DNA of 64,000 nucleotides from contig JALMQS010000066.1 in the NCBI GenBank assembly GCA_024734495.1, positions 6,230,280 to 6,294,279 of the forward strand. Direction: 5' to 3'. The position numbers and the translations under genes are program-made. Within the stretch, counting starts at the first letter, position 1. Every line of letters starts with the position of its first letter. Shown here in pieces: positions 46,622-57,165 of the stretch. Under the pieces are notes generated by a model. It ran no database searches. It saw only the letters and a program-made list of their open reading frames with translations, and was not told where the DNA came from. The stretch comes from Forficula auricularia (taxonomy: Eukaryota > Arthropoda > Insecta > Dermaptera > Forficulidae).

Positions 46622-46829
46622 TTGAAGGAGACAATAAAAGAGTGTGTCTTCTGCTGGAATTATAAATTTTATTTATTTATAACGAGACTATAGTTTCGAG
46701 GGCTTTGCCCTCTTCATCAATCTATTACAATTGATTCACAGGAATTAATTTATGATTGATCCAATATTATAAATAAATAGAACTTATAATTCCAGCAGAA
46801 GACACACTCTTTTATTGTCTCCTTCAATA
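46622..46829 (-). repeat. Foldback repeat, family F copy 2, with hammerhead-like core
   Basis: Same TTGAAGGAGACAATAAAAGA ends as 2709-2850. On the minus strand (46693-46720) TTGATGA, AGAGGGC, AAA, GCCCTC, GAAAC, TATA, GTC gives stem II and stem III of a hammerhead; only the first base of CTGATGA is changed. Confidence 0.65.
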
Positions 46830-47138
46830 TATAAAAATTCGGTACAAAAACTTTCAATTTAATATGAAAATATTGTTATTTGAGTAAAATAGTGAAATAT
46901 TTAAATTTAATAGTTGGGTATTTAAATGGAATAATACGTAATTACGACAAGAAATTATATAAACTTGAATATTTTTATTTATAATAGATATAGGTATGTA
47001 TTTATGATTAGAAGATGAGTAGGTATATTCATTGTATGTCGAAACTATACTCAATTAAATGAATTATATAAATATTTATTTTAATTATTATATTTGATTT
47101 AAGTTACGAGGTAATCTAATTTTAATATTAATATTAAT
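46830..47138. other. AT-rich stretch
   Basis: Nothing recognised; it ends in TTAATATTAATATTAATTT, which recurs just after the tRNA repeat at 47748. Confidence 0.3.
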
Positions 47139-47385
47139 TTTAGGGAACGAAGAAAAGATTATTTTTATTACAGACAAAAGGATCAGCCGGGGCTCGAACC
47201 CGGGATCTTTTGCATGTGTACTGCAATGCTTTGTCATAAGAGTATTAGCTCCTATATCCACTAAGCTACTGATCCCTGAACCCAAACTAATACCTTTTTG
47301 TCTATATGAATTATGGAATTTCTTTTTTAATCCTCTCCTCGTTCATTTTTCGTAGCGTAGGCCTTGATTCATTAATTAAACAATT
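47139..47385 (-). repeat. Direct repeat unit 1 carrying a tRNA-like gene
   Basis: This 247-bp unit is matched by 47503-47747 (245 bp) with only two single-T differences and no substitutions that I can see. It includes the tRNA-like gene, about 110 bp on its 5' side and 40 bp on its 3' side. The units are separated by 117 bp, and the whole is flanked by TAATATTAATATT on both sides. Confidence 0.85.
47180..47275 (-). tRNA. tRNA-like gene 1, expanded (pseudo-tRNA?)
   Basis: Minus strand, 96 nt. Acceptor GGATCAG/CTGATCC pairs 7/7; T arm CCGGG-TTCGAGC-CCCGG pairs 5/5; the D arm forms from GCTT/GAGC. Box A TAGCTTAGTGG and box B GTTCGAGCCC fit the RNA polymerase III consensus, and TTTT follows immediately. 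TTGCA-GTACACA-TGCAA makes a perfect anticodon arm with U33 and anticodon ACA (Cys). About 20 extra nt between the D and anticodon arms prevent a normal tRNA fold. It may be an unusual intron-bearing tRNA, a tRNA-derived ncRNA, or a pseudogene. Confidence 0.5.
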
Positions 47386-47502
47386 AAATATTCCAGCGCC
47401 TCCCAATCGATCGCAGACCCCAAAGATCGAAAATAATTTTCTCTTCACCCGGGGCGCGACCACAACGAGGCCGTGTAAAGACAATTAATAACAAATTTTA
47501 AA
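47386..47502. other. 117-bp spacer between tRNA-bearing repeats
   Basis: GC-richer in its middle (CACCCGGGGCGCGACCA). On the minus strand TGGTCGCGCCCCGGGTG could be read as a tRNA-complementary primer site, but it lies about 40 bp from the repeat edge. No coding frame of interest. Confidence 0.4.
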
Positions 47503-47747
47503 TTTAGGGAACGAAGAAAAGATTATTTTTATTACAGACAAAAGGATCAGCCGGGGCTCGAACCCGGGATCTTTGCATGTGTACTGCAATGCTTTGTCAT
47601 AAGAGTATTAGCTCCTATATCCACTAAGCTACTGATCCCTGAACCCAAACTAATACCTTTTGTCTATATGAATTATGGAATTTCTTTTTTAATCCTCTCC
47701 TCGTTCATTTTTCGTAGCGTAGGCCTTGATTCATTAATTAAACAATT
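47503..47747 (-). repeat. Direct repeat unit 2 carrying a tRNA-like gene
   Basis: Second, nearly identical unit. In minus-strand transcription order it comes first. It ends AAACAATT, then TAATTAATATTAATATT flank. Confidence 0.85.
47544..47638 (-). tRNA. tRNA-like gene 2, expanded (pseudo-tRNA?)
   Basis: 95-nt twin of the gene at 47180-47275, one T shorter in the variable region. All stems, boxes and the T4 terminator are conserved. Confidence 0.5.
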
Positions 47748-48141
47748 TAATTAATATTAATATTTCTTATAATCTTAAAGCGGGTTTAAAAAAAAAAATA
47801 AGGTAAACAAAATTTTTGTTATTTTTTTAATGTCTTAATAATTAAGATATCACTATTTGCAAAAAATCTAAGTCGTTTTATGATAACAAGACATTCGTTT
47901 ATATAAAATAAGAGGTTTCACTAGAAGTAAACAAGATATTCATTTAATATTAAGAGATATCTAATAAAATGAAATAGATCACTCAAGTATATAATATATT
48001 TGGATTAAATACCTAAAAATTTGGTCATATTTGGAATGATTTCGATATATCTTGATTATTAATAAAATATCTTTGGAATGAGCTCATTAAAAATGCTCAA
48101 CTTTATCAATATATTAACTATAAAGAAATTGTTTTTTTCAG
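47748..48141. other. AT-rich stretch ending in a splice acceptor
   Basis: The tail TTGTTTTTTTCAG (48129-48141) with upstream ATTAACTA is a good plus-strand acceptor. Confidence 0.4.
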
Positions 48142-48212
48142 TGTTTGTATTCCTCATTTTACGCCCTTACCATAAAATATACTATATTTCAATTCATTAA
48201 CAAATAGAGAGG
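48142..48212 (+). other. Weak plus-strand exon candidate
   Basis: Between a strong acceptor (CAG at 48141) and a donor G|GTGAGTCAG (48213). Frame 0, the phase that follows 38633-38673, reads LYSSFYALTIKYTIFQFINK and stops at 48205; the other frames stop early. It could be a terminal or poison exon, or chance. Confidence 0.2.
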
Positions 48213-48334
48213 GTGAGTCAGTTAGTAGTAATTTGAAAGATTAGACGTTGGATTTTTACAGATCTTTACATTTCAAAGTACTCAGAGTCCAAAAAAAACA
48301 AAACAAAAAAAAAAACAGTTATTATTAATTGCAA

Positions 48335-48745
48335 AGTTTTTGTTTTGCCGAGAGTAGCAGAGTTGTTGATTCACAAGAGAAACAAAGAGGTTGTTCTCTG
48401 CTTGATGCAAATAAACATACACACATATATATCGAGATGATATATCTGTATATATATATTATTTATTTGTTTGAGACTATAGTTTCGAAGACTTGGTCTT
48501 CATCATCAGTCTTTCTTCAATTATAAATGTTTTTCATGGAGTCAATATCATATGGATATTGACTCCATGAAAAACATTTATAGTTGAAGAAAGACTGATG
48601 ATGAAGACCAAGTCTTCGAAACTATAGTCTCAAACAAATAAATAATACATATACAGATATATCATCTCGATATATATGTGTATATGTTTATTTGTATCAA
48701 GCAGAGGACAACCTCTTTGTTTCTCTTTGTGATTATTAATTGCAG
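48335..48745. mobile_element. Penelope-like foldback with two opposed hammerhead-like cores
   Basis: The arms carry TGCCGAGAGTAGCAGAGTTG, GTTCTCTGCTTGATGCAAAT and a TATA-rich part, then cores at 48483-48509 (minus) and 48595-48621 (plus): CTGATGA, T, GAAGAC, CAA, GTCTTC, GAAAC, TATA, GTC. The centre is the palindrome GTCAATATCATATGGATATT. The end AGTAGCAGAG...CTGCTTGATGCAAAT recurs at 43498, 53090, 60155 and 62970. Confidence 0.75.
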
Positions 48746-48759
48746 TAAAAATGATATTT

Positions 48760-48925
48760 TCCGAGATATGAATTATTATAATATTTATTTTGGAAAAAAA
48801 TGCGTTCCCTAACAAGGGAAGAATTTTCATAATATAATGCATTTTGGAGAAGTATAATCCAAAATGTATTCTATAATGGAAATTTTTACTTCTCTTTACT
48901 TCCTTGTTAGGAACCACGGTATTTC
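48760..48925. repeat. Small foldback with GTTCCCTAACAAGGGA arms
   Basis: GCGTTCCCTAACAAGGGA pairs with TCCTTGTTAGGAACCAC, and TGCATTTTGGA with TCCAAAATGTA. The 95-codon minus frame here is repeat-derived. Confidence 0.6.
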
Positions 48926-49455
48926 TCTAAAAATATTAAAATATATTAGATTCTTTCATCTAAATTTCTATATAAAGATTAAATCTATCAACCAATCTTT
49001 TTTTAATAATTGATAAGATGCATATAAAGATGGATGGATGTGAGTGCGCAAGACGTAGAGAGGTCTTGAGTGAATACGAATATAAAATTTCATTGGATTC
49101 TTTTTGATTGGTTGTTCACCGATCGACAGAACACAAAGGTATCATTGAGATGATAGTAGGAAAGTAGGTTATTCCTTCTATCAAATGTGCCCAATAAAAA
49201 GAAAAAAATTTAAGTGACTACAATGGCTCTCTTTTATAGAAGAGAAGAGAACATGATAAAAACGGTAGCAAATAAGAAAAAGAAAAAAAAGGAAGAGAAA
49301 AAATGAACAGGTGAGAGATAAAATCGGTTTCAATGAAGTATCAACAGACAGATGCAATTTAATCCAATTCAGCAAACAACGATTAATTACTCTAATTAAG
49401 ATCTTAATAAAACATATCTTCAGAAGCGAATTTTTAGTTTATATATATATTCCAG
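48926..49455. other. AT-rich stretch, nothing assigned
   Basis: A-rich tract at 49195-49300; frames of 60-64 codons on both strands look random. Confidence 0.3.
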
Positions 49456-49787
49456 TAAAAACGCGTTTCGCTGAATACATTTATGACAACTAGAGTATAC
49501 TGATGTTTGTTGTGTTTGGTTCAAAAGGTCTAGAATCTTCATTTTTGACCTTCCGCCTCATTTCTTGTGTTTATTTTCAAAAATTTTTAAACGAAAATGT
49601 CAAAAATTACACCCTCTACAACTTTTCTCTAATTTTTTGACATTTTTCGTTTAAAATTTTTTGAAAATAAACACACAAAATGAGGCGGAAGGTCAAAAAT
49701 GAAGATTCTAGACTTTTGAACCAACCTCAACCAACATCAGTGAACTCTAGTTGCCATAAAGATATTCAGCTAAACGGGTTTTTACTA
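49456..49787. mobile_element. Foldback MITE, about 330 bp
   Basis: Ends CAGTAAAAACGCGTTTCGCT and TTCAGCTAAACGGGTTTTTACT pair, then GGTCTAGAATCTTCATTTTT and CCTTCCGCCTCATTT pair with their complements; the loop is near 49610. High arm identity. Confidence 0.8.
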
Positions 49788-50002
49788 AAAAATGGTTTTA
49801 CTGCAACGTATATATATATATATATATATTTTATTAGGTAAACTTTTTTTAAGAATCCGTACAAACGTAAAATGGAACCCTTTTAGTCTAGACCAGTGGT
49901 AGTTAATCTGGTCTCTGCCGCGCCCGGATTTTGTCCGATATTGAAGATACTTTCTGTGAATATAATTGACTTTTTAAAAACAAAGTATTTTTCAAAAAAT
50001 TA

Positions 50003-51195
50003 TTCAAGGTAGTTATTTCACCATATGGGTTTTCTTAGGATTTTTTTGAAATTTAGACAGATTATTATTTAAATATAATTCTTCTCCATCGATTGGTGGT
50101 AAAACGAAATTTATGAATAATATAGTTCCGGAGATATTAAATTCCAAATATTTAAATATAATACTTCTGTATCGATTGGTGGCAAAACGAAATTTATGAA
50201 CAATATAGTTCCGGAGATATTAAATTCCAAAGATGAAGTTTTTCAGACTCTTATACATTGCATTACACGGGATATTGGAAAGTTTACTTACATGTTTAAT
50301 TATAATTAAGAAACCCTTCTTACCAGTGTTATAAAAAACTAAACCAACATTAAACAATAACTAATACACTTTTAACAAAATTTTAATTCATAGTTACAAC
50401 ACAGTTTCTGAGATAATAATGAATAAATAATGAAAAATTTACACTTAAAACAAGCTGGCAACAACGCACTTATTTAACCTAAAAATTGGGTTAACTTTAG
50501 TACTTTTTTGACGTTTTTTCGCTTCAGCCTTTGTCGCAACAACTTTCAATACCTTATTAAGAACTTCTTGTTTTATAAATCTCCCTTTATAATGTGCTTT
50601 ATCTGACATTTCTATGATAAAATATAAATTCAAGCTCGGACAGTGTTTCCAGATTTGTCAAACGAGCACGGGATTGGCTAGTAGTGGTACATAAACAGCA
50701 AAAAGTGTTGGGCTTATGAATTATGAATCCTTATTGTCTGTTCTATATACTCTAGCACAGTCTTTCAAGCTGTGGGTCCCAACCCCCTGGGGGGTCGCGA
50801 AGTCTCAGTAAGAAAGAAAAAAAAACAAAGATTAAAAATATTTTTTATTAAGAAAATGTTAATTAAAGGACATTTGTTATTAATCTACTATTGTCGTATT
50901 GCTTTTCTATGGAGACGTTTGGCGATGTAATCGATGTAAAAATATGTCTGTTATAGGTGCTTAATTGTGTATTTAGACGTTACCTCTTAACCTATTAATT
51001 ATAAAAACTAATAAAAATGTTGTACGGATTTGATATTTGGAACATAATGAAACACAGCTTACAAACAGCGGGGGGGGGGGAGTAGTGGGTCGCGAATTTT
51101 TTTTCATACTAAGGGGGTCGCGTCATGCAAAAGGTTGAAAAACATTGCTCTAGCATTAACTTTTTGCTAGTATTGTCGCGAAACAACTACCTTAA
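50003..51195 (-). mobile_element. TTAA-ended DNA element, copy C, interrupted
   Basis: Inverted relative to copies A and B; the right border reads CGCGAAACAACTACCTTAA. It has an internal tandem duplication of about 80 bp (TTATGAACAATATAGTTCCG, twice). The minus strand carries the peptide SDKAHYKGRFIKQEVLNK, then TKVNPIFRLNKCVVA (50445-50633), as in copy B. A hAT MITE is inserted at 50759. Confidence 0.7.
50759..51147. mobile_element. hAT MITE, family L copy 2 (389 bp)
   Basis: Exact 8-bp duplication CTCTAGCA at 50751-50758 and 51148-51155. Interior as in 37708-38060, including CCCCTGGGGGGTCGCGAAG and TTCATACTAAGGGGGTCGCG. Innermost layer of a three-element nest. Confidence 0.85.
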
Positions 51196-51229
51196 AAACA
51201 TTTTTTTTTAGTTTTTAAAAAAATTCTTA

Positions 51230-51455
51230 AAATAAAAAAATGTCTGTCTTATATTCAAATATGTGGAAACTGATATTCAATTTATTGATACCTTTCCCTA
51301 CCTTATATCTCGTAGAATCAGGCTTTAGTGTTGTTAATCAAATTATGACCAAAGAAAGGAACCTCATGAATATTTCTGAATTTCTTCGTTTATTTCCAGA
51401 TTAGAACTAGATATCCAATATTTAACTTCGCAGCATCAGCCTCAAGGATCTCATT
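51230..51455 (+). pseudogene. hAT transposase C-terminus (frameshifted)
   Basis: Reads PFPTLYLVESGFSVVNQIM, then TKERNLMNISEFLRLF. After a -1/+1 shift at about 51400 it continues LELDIQYLTSQHQPQGSH to a stop at 51453. The YLVE.GFSAVN...TK.RN and terminal Q..GSH pattern is that of Buster-clade hAT proteins, the group that gave rise to several vertebrate ZBED-type genes. The catalytic core is missing. Confidence 0.85.
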
Positions 51456-51804
51456 AAAAATTTCATTTTTTAAATGTAATTGCAATAGATTTCATACTTC
51501 TACGTATGCAAAGTATTAATAAATTAATATAAAAATAAATTAACTCTGTTTATTATTGTATGCTTTAATTTGCTGTAAACTCTTACTTTATAAAAATTGT
51601 TTAAAGAAAAGTTGCTCTCTACTGCATAAATACTGTAGAACGGGTGGGAAATTTTTTTTACTACCAATAGGGATGCAAAAGAGGTATGAAAAAGTTGACT
51701 AGCCCTGGTCTAGACATTTCTTAATATCCATTTATTCTGAAGAGTAAATCAAATCTCCAAGCATTCTCTATCCAACGAAAAAGGGATTAAAACAAATAAT
51801 TGAC

Positions 51805-52391
51805 CAGGCCTGGTCGACCCAGATTGCACTATGGGTCGCGTTGACAATATAAACATTTCCAAAGGTCGCACTAAATAGGAATTGCAATTTTTTTTCAAAC
51901 TGTGGTTTTACCACGGATTTCATACTTAGTGATTTTTATTAATTAATTTTAATGCAGAGGTTTACTGAAAGGATCCAATCAGTGTAAATGTGAAAAAAAA
52001 ACAATACTACAACCAGATATGAAATGAAAACAAGCATTGAACTAAAATCAAAAATTGTATATGTATAGTAATAAACATAAAATAAAAATAGTGAATAATT
52101 AGTTAAGTCACATGAACCATACAATATTTCAAATTTTATTTTAAAATAACAAATGGCTATTTCTTTCAGTGTGATATTTGCTTTTATTTTCTCTTACAAT
52201 AAATTTTTCTAAATGTATTAAGATAGTTGAAGTTTATTATTATTATTTATTTATGTACTAATAGGGAAGGATTTTTCCTTTTATTTGTTTTAATATGATT
52301 TAAAAGACATTCTGAAATATCCGATACTTAAAAAAAAACACAATTAGGAATACACGTAAAGATGCAGAATCCCGCAGGTTGGCCAGACCTG
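51805..52391. mobile_element. hAT MITE, 587 bp
   Basis: Ends CAGGCCTGGTCGACC and GGTTGGCCAGACCTG; 8-bp duplication TAATTGAC/TAATAGAC with one mismatch. AT-rich interior without transposase. Confidence 0.75.
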
Positions 52392-52399
52392 TAATAGAC

Positions 52400-53079
52400 G
52401 ATTCACCATATCTAGTACTTAGCTCCCTCAGTCCGTTGTAAAAGCGTCTCCGACTTTGCACTTTGTATTATTTTTAGTAATTAATTATTTGTACCTGAAC
52501 AGATTGGGCTAGAATAATGGAACCTGACAAAAAATGCAGTTCATTAAAAAAAGCATTTGGGCTAAATTACAGTCCTTAGTTACAATGGTTCATGAAATTA
52601 TTAAATTTTTGTTAATTTTCTACTTTTTTTTTATCCTAAAGTTAGACAAATTATTTTTAATTGACCTATTTAAAATTTTAAAATTTAAATCGTTGTACAG
52701 TGTACACTTACCTTAGTGTGGTTCTTGAAATGAAAAATTGTATTGAATGCTTCTGTACAAATCGATAGCAATATTTGGGACTCCGAAACTATGAATAATT
52801 AACGAAGCAAGCAAGCTGTATTTTTGGTTGCCGTCATACAGGCGCTAGAAATAATTGAAATTATTCACTCTAAAATCTAGTAGGTATAATAAATATTGGT
52901 GTACATTTTTCTTCCTCTTTAAAGGTGAGAGAGTGAAGGGATAATATTAAGGTGTACTATAGGTGTGGTATATTTGGAAATATTGACTTATTATTTTCTA
53001 AAATAAAATTTTGATTTGTAATATCAAAGAGGCGAGAGTGAAAATCAGGTGCTTTTTGAAGGCAGTTTATTTGAATTAA
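52400..53079. other. AT-rich stretch
   Basis: Acceptor-like TTCCTCTTTAAAG|GTGAGAG at 52924 is a poor ratchet site. Nothing else recognised. Confidence 0.3.
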
Positions 53080-53180
53080 AAGATTTTGTTTTCCGAGAGG
53101 AGAGTATTAAAGTTGTTGATAATATTCATAAACAGAAATCAATTAGGCTGTCTTCTGCTTGATGCTATCAGTTTATTTTA
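53080..53180. repeat. Penelope-type end fragment
   Basis: GATTTTGTTTTCCGAGAGGA...GTCTTCTGCTTGATGC matches the ends at 48345 and 62970 in decayed form. Confidence 0.5.
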
Positions 53181-53689
53181 TTTTAAAAATTGATCAACAA
53201 AAATGTATTAGATAAAACATATGTTAAAATTGCATTATCTTAATATTATTTACAAAACTAAATTGAATTAAAAACAAATCAGACATGATAACTGTAGTTA
53301 CCATAGGCGTAGATACAGCTCCCTGAAGCAAGTAAAATTGTTGCGACCCCTTCTTGGAAGAAACCTGGCGATATTTGTTTTGAATATTTACTTTAGAAAA
53401 CATACCATACATTTTTAGTTATATTTAAGTGTCCGCCCAGTGGCAACTGATAGCTACTCATGCATCATAAATACACTACATGTTTGGTAATATCGTCCCT
53501 AGAGAAAAATAGTCCTCCGAGAAGATTATTAAAATCACTAAAAAGAAAAATATGAAAATGTATTTAAATGGAAGGAGAACAGATCCTATTCCTGAAGAAG
53601 ATGATGAAAATCACAAAAACAGCAGCAATTTATTAACAAATCTCGCCTGAAGAAGGTTAACCTGTTACAGATTTCCTGAATATGGTAAT
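53181..53689. other. Unassigned stretch
   Basis: Nothing recognised. Confidence 0.3.
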
Positions 53690-53850
53690 GAACACAAAAA
53701 GTGCATCAACATCATCATCATCATTGAGTACACGGTCCTAAGACTGGTTTGACACAACCACCTGTCTCCCCTTGGCTCTGTCCCATGCCAGCTCTTTGAC
53801 AGCTAAATGAATCCCATCCCATATCCCCAATTTCGAATAAATTTTCATCC
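53690..53850 (-). pseudogene. LINE C-terminal tail, minus strand
   Basis: Minus strand reads AVKELAWDRAKGRQVVVSNQ and a stop, then TCAATGATGATGATGATG. Same tail as 63490-63665 (KELAWDRVEWRRVVVSNQS) and 30560-30660. Upstream coding sequence, if any, is too decayed to follow; 53860-54170 may hold more of it. Confidence 0.6.
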
Positions 53851-54419
53851 TTAAAAAATGTCAGAGCTTGAAAAACTATCAGATTTTACCTTGAATCTCA
53901 AACGCAAAGCTGATTACTTCCTTTGTCATGGCGGAATGCACAAAATTGTGCCTTCTGATTTCCTGGTGCTTCTTTAAAAGGTGTTTACTACAATGTATGA
54001 CTTTTTCAAAGAACCCGGTAAAGTAAAAAGCGAATATGAGTTAATTCTGATATATTTATTGTACAAGTTATCAAGAATGCTCAGAATTACATCTCTTAGC
54101 CCCTTTGTTTGTTGAAAATGTATGTCGTGGACTTGTTTTAGTTGCCGGTAAGATGAGTCTGACTTAAATCTAGAGTAAACAGTCTTAAGACAGATTGGCA
54201 ACGATTCGCTTTTGTTCTATCCCACATCTCATAGCCTCTATAACCTGGAGAAAATACTATAATCTTAATCTTCTCTTTTTCTTTTCAACCTTTAAAATAT
54301 CCCCAACAATCTTCCGAGTCGCGACATGTACCCATCTAAGATCTTCTTTTAGCCAAGTTCTTGTACATAATTATCTTTTTTTCTAATCCTATAGAGAACT
54401 GGTTCATTTGTAAATGTGA
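53851..54419. other. Unassigned stretch
   Basis: A 39-codon plus frame from 53854 (MSELEKLSDFTLNLKRKADY) and a 75-codon minus frame (53974-54201) have some protein character but no recognised family. Confidence 0.25.
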
Positions 54420-55390
54420 TTTCTGATATCAACTGGGGATTAAAATGAACAGGATGAACGATGAGGATGTTGAAGAAGTCAAGGAATGAGTAGAGCTGTA
54501 GAGCTTGGACACTGTTGTGGAAGGGCAGGAGAGGGGAGGTGGTGTGAACCGAGGCATGTCCATGTCCAGTGCATGTCCACGAGACTGAACCCGTATATTT
54601 GTTGACTTGGCGACCGCTACCATAAAACGCAGAATGCACTTTTGCTGGCTGCGGAGATAATGCCTTTCAATTGGAGATAAATAGGTGGAGAGGGGACACC
54701 CCTCCGACCCCTCTGCTACGCCCAGATCCCCCTCTTGGCGGCCGTGTCGTCGGCTCTACGCCGTTCTCAGTTGAGAGGAAGTTCTGGTGTGGCACCTGGC
54801 ATGTGCGCTTCGCCATCTGCCTAGTAGTGACCGCGTGTGCCGTGTTATTTATTGTGAGTGCGAGAGGCCAGCCAGCCCGTCGTCCACGTCATATTGTCCG
54901 TCCGTCAGTCGTTGCCAGCTAGTGTCAGTGAGATTGAGTTGAGTGTTGTCCTATCCACGGAGCGACTGTCGCTGGTGGGTTTTGGGCTCGAATGCTGGAT
55001 CCGCAGCATCCGCCTCGGGGACACGAGCACCTGTTGCCCGCTGGCATGGCAACCCCTTGTCGCTGCTGCACACCAGGATCGCCTCTCTTCGGCGTCCACC
55101 TCCTCGCAGGTCTTCGCGACGTCATGGCTGCCGCCTGCCTCTTCAAAGGTGAACATGCACGACGTCTCTCGACAACACCCGGCCCTCACTTCCCGTGAAG
55201 CATCGCAATCTTTCTCGATTCTTATGCGAAAACCTCCAGTTTAATGCACAAAAGTAGGTTTCGTCTGTGTCCGTCTGTCCTATCTCTATCTTTATCTAAC
55301 TAAGCAGCAGCGACAACAACAACCTCTCTAAGCCAGAGGGCAAACCAACCAACAACTCGATCAACTAAAGAACCGGCAATTCAGGAAACG
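54420..55390 (+). promoter_or_regulatory. CpG-rich promoter / first-exon-like block
   Basis: About 1 kb of much higher GC and CpG density than the surroundings. TCAGTT at 54767-54772 fits the arthropod initiator. Downstream sequence (GTCCGTCCGTCAGTCGTTGC, then AGCAGCAGCGACAACAACAA) has the texture of an insect 5' UTR. No TATA box at -30. Many overlapping frames are open on both strands, as expected of GC-rich DNA, so direction is inferred from the initiator and a donor at 55149. A minus-strand promoter or bidirectional element is possible. Confidence 0.45.
54992..55148 (+). CDS. Possible first coding exon
   Basis: ATG at 54992 opens 52 codons (MLDPQHPPRGHEHLLPAG, later LLAGLRDVMAAACLFK) to a donor-like CTTCAAAG|GTGAAC at 55149. 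The donor is mediocre and the Kozak context (GCTCGAATG) ordinary. No known domain. The main support is position about 220 nt downstream of an initiator inside a promoter-like block. Confidence 0.25.
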
Positions 55391-56942
55391 CTCATTGCCA
55401 ATTCTAAATCTCTTCAAATTCTTTGGTTTTCGCACTTCTAAAGAAGACAGAAAATTAAATAAATTTCATATATTAAAAAAAAGATGGACTTCTAAAAAAT
55501 TTATTTTTCCAGCAGACACTCTTTTATTGTCTCCTTTAATATTAATTTTTATTTGAATTTTTGGTGATGAAACGAAATATTTTGATTAAAAATTTCCAAA
55601 TTATAATGTATGTATATAAGCAAAATAAAAGTGGAGAAATAAAATAGTTTTAAGTTTATTTATATATTTATTTAAATCACTTAAATAAATTATTCCCAGT
55701 TCTCTTTTTAGGTTTCTTGTGATTTCTATTTCCTGTCACTCTAGGTACATAGAATACATTAATGAATAGATAATATAATAAGTAGTTGAGGTTGTATATT
55801 ATATGTATTTAATTTTGACAAAAAAAATTGATTTGCATGATTGTTAGTCAAAAATATTTTAAATTGAGTATGAGTTAGGTGCAAAAATTTCAGATTAGGA
55901 TTTTCCAGCCATAATTCACAAGATTTTTCTCATCATTGATGTTGTTATAATTGAGAAAAAATAAATAAATAAAATATAAGTATGAATTAATACATTTTCA
56001 CCCCCTGAGATTGAGTGATTATAGTCTTCAAAACGTCAGATTATTTTAAGATGAAAAAAAATCACCACGTGAGTTTACTAGGTAAGTAAATACAATATTA
56101 GTCGAATTAAAAAAATCAGAAAAAATCAAATAATTTCAATCTTAACATTTCCCCAGGGGTGATTGCAAAAAAGAGGATTTTAAAAACAATTCTCGGTGTA
56201 TTTATATACTACTATAGCAACTTGAATTCAATCTAATTGAGGAGGTGGCATAACTTAGGGTTTAATTTAAATACAAGTCTTTTTCATGGGAAAAACTTCT
56301 AAACTTCAAATGTGATTTCTAAAAAATATAAAACATTAAAAATTTTCTGGCTAGACCTTTTGAAGAATATTCATGAAATATTGAATATAGAAAATTTGAC
56401 TAATACCTAGTGGAATTAAACGATTTTAAAATTATTAATAGAACGCCATAAGCTTAAGTAAGTACTTCACTGGTTATTTTTCCTAATATCTCAAAAAAGA
56501 CTGAACTGATTAGGATAAAAAATTTAGCTAATTGAAAATTAGAGAAAAAAAAATTGAAAATATTATCTAGATATTTTGGTGATTGAAATTGAAGTATTGC
56601 ATTACTCACGAGAGCTTCATTTTTTCAAAGCTAGAAAAGTTAATTCCAAGTGATTTTATTCGATCCCCCAAAGATTTAGAAACTGGGTTTATAAAAATTG
56701 TGGGCGTCAGACCTAAATCTCACCCGAAAATTCAATGGCTGTGCACTGATATATTTCAGAATTGGTAAGTCATAGAGTAAATAAATTTGTAGCTTAAGCT
56801 AGAAATCAGCAGCAGCGATATGTTAAGCTTTTGGTCTAAATCGACATACACTTGTACCTCTTTATTTGAAGGTTGAGGTGTTTTTTTCTCATAAACGATT
56901 CCTACGATGTCTGAAGAAAAAGCTGTCCTTACGAAATATTAT
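55391..56942. other. AT-rich stretch with repeat fragments
   Basis: 55490-55545 is one end of foldback family F. 56770-56890 resembles 29010-29120 (AAGCTTACC.. / GGTCTAAATCGACATACAC), an old dispersed repeat. The 61-codon frame at 56583 ends at a GTAAGTC but lacks an acceptor. Confidence 0.35.
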
Positions 56943-57165
56943 AATAGGTTGGAGTTGGTTGGTATTTCACAGTGAGCAAAAATAAAATAATTTGAAATAA
57001 ACCACTCAATTTTTAAATTCTCAATATATTTTGAGAATTTAAAAATTGAATGCTTAACTCAAATTATTTTATTTTTCTTCACTGTGAAACACCACCAACT
57101 CAAACCTATTATAATTTAATTAATGTTTTACTATAAACCCACACCGAGTTCCCTAAGTTTTACTT
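56943..57165. repeat. Foldback with a Penelope-like end
   Basis: Arms ATAGGTTGGAGTTGGTTGGT and CACCACCAACTCAAACCTAT; centre TTCTCAATATATTTTGAGAA. It is followed by ACTATAAACCCACACCGAGT and TCCCTAAG, the terminal motif of the Penelope-like ends at 42540 and 63090. Confidence 0.65.

Larger units (their letters stand above)
49894..51707 (+). mobile_element. Buster-type hAT transposon remnant
   Basis: Exact 8-bp duplication GTCTAGAC at 49886-49893 and 51708-51715; ends CAGTGGTAGTTAATCTGG and GTTGACTAGCCCTG. Most of the interior is replaced by a nested TTAA element (about 50003-51195). From about 51230 the plus strand encodes a hAT transposase C-terminus. Confidence 0.85.

Noticed and set aside
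47139..47747. LTR retrotransposon reading of the direct repeats
   Set aside because: Repeat ends are not TG...CA, no primer-binding site adjoins the repeat edge, and the 117-bp interior has no coding capacity. Kept only as an analogy.
52690..52730. 12-nt minus-strand microexon (CATTTCAAG acceptor, AAG|GTAAGTG donor)
   Set aside because: Signals this short arise readily by chance; no supporting neighbour exon.
54858..55244. 128-codon plus frame in the CpG-rich block
   Set aside because: Starts with GTG rather than ATG, and five other frames are also open; GC-rich artefact.
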